DNA of 6,332 nt from Actinomycetota bacterium (GTDB taxonomy: Bacteria; Actinomycetota; Humimicrobiia; Humimicrobiales; Humimicrobiaceae), in contig PMCC01000068.1 in the NCBI GenBank assembly GCA_003155275.1, positions 9,885 through 16,216 on the forward strand. The letters run 5' to 3'. Every line of letters starts with the position of its first letter. Position 1 is the first letter of the stretch. The translations under genes were made by a program, and so were the position numbers. This document shows positions 5,272-6,332 of this stretch, piece by piece. The notes below the pieces were generated by a model that was not told the DNA's origin, made no database searches, and worked only from the letters and a program-made list of their open reading frames with translations.

Positions 5272-5901
5272 ATGGGTTCTGTTAAAGAGCAATCTTGCAA
5301 ATTATGCAGAAGAGAAAAGCAAAAATTATTTTTAAAAGGCACAAGGTGTTTTACCGACAGGTGCGGAATTGAAAGAAAGCCTGCTCCTCCGGGACAGAAG
5401 GCCAAAATGCGTTTGATCGAGAGCGAATATTGTTTACAGCTTCGTGAAAAACAAAAAGCAAAAAGGTATTACGGAATTCTTGAAAAACAGTTCAGTAATT
5501 ACTACAAACAGGCTGTGAGGAAAAAAGGAATAACTGGTGAGGTACTCCTCCAGATTCTTGAAACCCGGCTTGACAATGTTATTTACCTCATGGGTTTTTC
5601 AGTTTCAAGAAGACAGGCAAAGCAGCTCATTTCTCATGGGCATATTGCAGTAAATGACAAAAAAGTGGACATTTCATCATATAAGGTGAAAGAAGGACAA
5701 ACTATAAGCATCATGCCGGCAAGCAGGGAAATCGCGCCTATTGTAGAGGCGAAAGAGTCGGCCGGCAGCCTGATATCTCCAGAGTGGATGAAAGTGGACA
5801 TAGCCAACCTTAAGGGCGAGATATTGAGAATACCTGAAAGAAATGAAATAAAGGCGCCTGTAAACGAACAGATGATTGTGGAATTGTATTCCAAAGTCTA
5901 A
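5272..5901 (+). CDS. rpsD: 30S ribosomal protein S4, zinc-binding form
   Basis: S4 is a primary 16S rRNA-binding protein that nucleates assembly of the small-subunit body and lines the mRNA entry channel. In many bacteria it also represses ribosomal-protein mRNAs. The 209-residue length is normal. Four N-terminal cysteines, C9, C12, C26 and C31 (C-x2-C-x13-C-x4-C), have the spacing of the zinc-binding Thermus-type S4. LQLREKQKAKRYYGILEKQF (55-74) is conserved. An S4 RNA-binding domain covers about 98-160 (TRLDNVIYLMGFSVSRRQA, then LISHGHIAVN). The C-terminus APVNEQMIVELYSKV is typical. The ATG start follows AGGAGG (5257-5262) by nine bases. Its place directly upstream of rpoA is usual for the alpha operon of Gram-positive lineages other than Bacillus, where rpsD has moved. 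The N-terminus MGSVKEQ replaces the common MARYTGP. Confidence 0.98.
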   Translation: MGSVKEQSCKLCRREKQKLFLKGTRCFTDRCGIERKPAPPGQKAKMRLIESEYCLQLREKQKAKRYYGILEKQFSNYYKQAVRKKGITGEVLLQILETRLDNVIYLMGFSVSRRQAKQLISHGHIAVNDKKVDISSYKVKEGQTISIMPASREIAPIVEAKESAGSLISPEWMKVDIANLKGEILRIPERNEIKAPVNEQMIVELYSKV

Positions 5902-5933
5902 TTTTTAATTTTGAGATTTTTTATTTATTTTTT

Positions 5934-5940
5934 GGGAGGT
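5934..5940 (+). promoter_or_regulatory. Shine-Dalgarno deciding the TTG start of rpoA
   Basis: GGGAGGT lies nine bases before TTG at 5950 and 18 bases before the in-frame ATG at 5959. The spacing favours TTG. Both starts give the same downstream protein, differing by three residues (MLK). Confidence 0.65.
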
Positions 5941-5949
5941 TGATCCAAA

Positions 5950-6332
5950 TTGCTTAAAATGCATAAGCCAGATGTTAAGAGAATAAAGCATGAAGACGAA
6001 TTTGAAGAGATTTTTGTAATAGAACCACTTGAGCGTGGATTTGGACATACTTTGGGAAATTCAATAAGAAGAGTTTTACTTTCCTCTATTGAAGGCGTTG
6101 GTATAACAAAAATGAAGATTGAAAATGTTAACCATGAGTTTTCAACAGTTGAAGGTTTAAAGGAAGATGTCCTTGAATTTATTGCTAATTTGAAAACCAT
6201 AGTATTTAAAATGGATGGCGACGGCCCAGTGGAAATGAAATTAAAAAAGAATTCACAGGGAGAGATTAAGGCATCCGACATAAAATTGCCTTCAGAGGTG
6301 GAGATAATAACCCCTGATGTGTATATTGGCAC
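5950..6332 (+). CDS. rpoA: DNA-directed RNA polymerase subunit alpha, N-terminal part (partial)
   Basis: The alpha subunit dimerises to seed assembly of RNA polymerase, and its C-terminal domain contacts promoter UP elements and activators. The window holds the first 127 codons plus two bases, covering about half of the N-terminal dimerisation domain. FVIEPLERGFGHTLGNSIRR, followed by VLLSSIEG, is the near-universal alpha signature that contacts beta. VNHEFSTVEGLKEDVLEFI and the next segments match the inserted domain of alpha. The start is taken as TTG at 5950 from the GGGAGGT spacing; ATG at 5959 is the alternative. The gene follows rpsD after a 48-base T-rich gap with no terminator-like hairpin, so it is probably co-transcribed with rpsD. 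Most of the gene, including the C-terminal domain, lies beyond the window. Confidence 0.97.
   Translation, partial: MLKMHKPDVKRIKHEDEFEEIFVIEPLERGFGHTLGNSIRRVLLSSIEGVGITKMKIENVNHEFSTVEGLKEDVLEFIANLKTIVFKMDGDGPVEMKLKKNSQGEIKASDIKLPSEVEIITPDVYIG

Noticed and set aside
5959..5961. ATG as the rpoA start
   Set aside because: It is 18 bases from the Shine-Dalgarno, while the TTG at 5950 is optimally placed; kept only as an alternative.
5925..6332. Minus-strand open frame opposite rpoA
   Set aside because: It is antisense to the alpha-subunit coding region and has no family resemblance.

Overview
The window is a + strand segment of the bacterial spc/alpha ribosomal-protein super-operon. The gene order is rpsE (3' end only), rplO, secY, adk, map, infA, rpmJ, rpsM, rpsK, rpsD and rpoA (5' part only). 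No convincing gene lies on the minus strand, and I see no tRNA, rRNA, CRISPR array, insertion sequence or phage gene. The order, with adk, map and infA after secY and with rpsD directly before rpoA, is that of Gram-positive and several deep-branching bacterial lineages rather than of enterobacteria. The DNA is moderately AT-rich in genes and very AT-rich between them. The SecY C-terminal tail (ESQLTMRDYEGFLK) recalls actinobacterial SecY, and the cysteine-bearing forms of S4, L36 and the Adk lid recall Gram-positive or thermophile-type proteins. Placement below Bacteria is tentative; a low-GC actinobacterial-like or clostridial-like uncultured lineage would fit.

Region 1-3354 is compact. After the rpsE tail comes a 60-base gap where many bacteria carry rpmD (L30). 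This gap holds only a terminator-like hairpin and the rplO ribosome binding site. rplO, secY, adk and map then follow closely, and secY/adk (GTGA) and adk/map (ATGA) overlap by four bases, which suggests translational coupling. Region 3355-4834 is looser: three AT-rich gaps of about 308, 258 and 194 bases surround infA, the rpmJ-rpsM pair and the start of rpsK. They hold a hairpin with a U tract before infA, a degenerate 26-27 base tandem repeat next to a promoter-like sequence before rpmJ, and a perfect -10-like hexamer before rpsK. Region 4835-6332 is again compact (rpsK, rpsD, rpoA).

The genes form one functional programme: ribosome assembly (S5, L15, L36, S13, S11, S4), translation initiation (IF-1), nascent-chain processing (methionine aminopeptidase) and export (SecY), adenylate balance (Adk), and transcription (RNA polymerase alpha). 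I see no new multi-gene system. The most notable observation is that infA appears to start at an AUU codon behind a strong Shine-Dalgarno sequence, as infC does in E. coli. Six of the ten visible starts are not ATG (four TTG, one GTG, one ATT).
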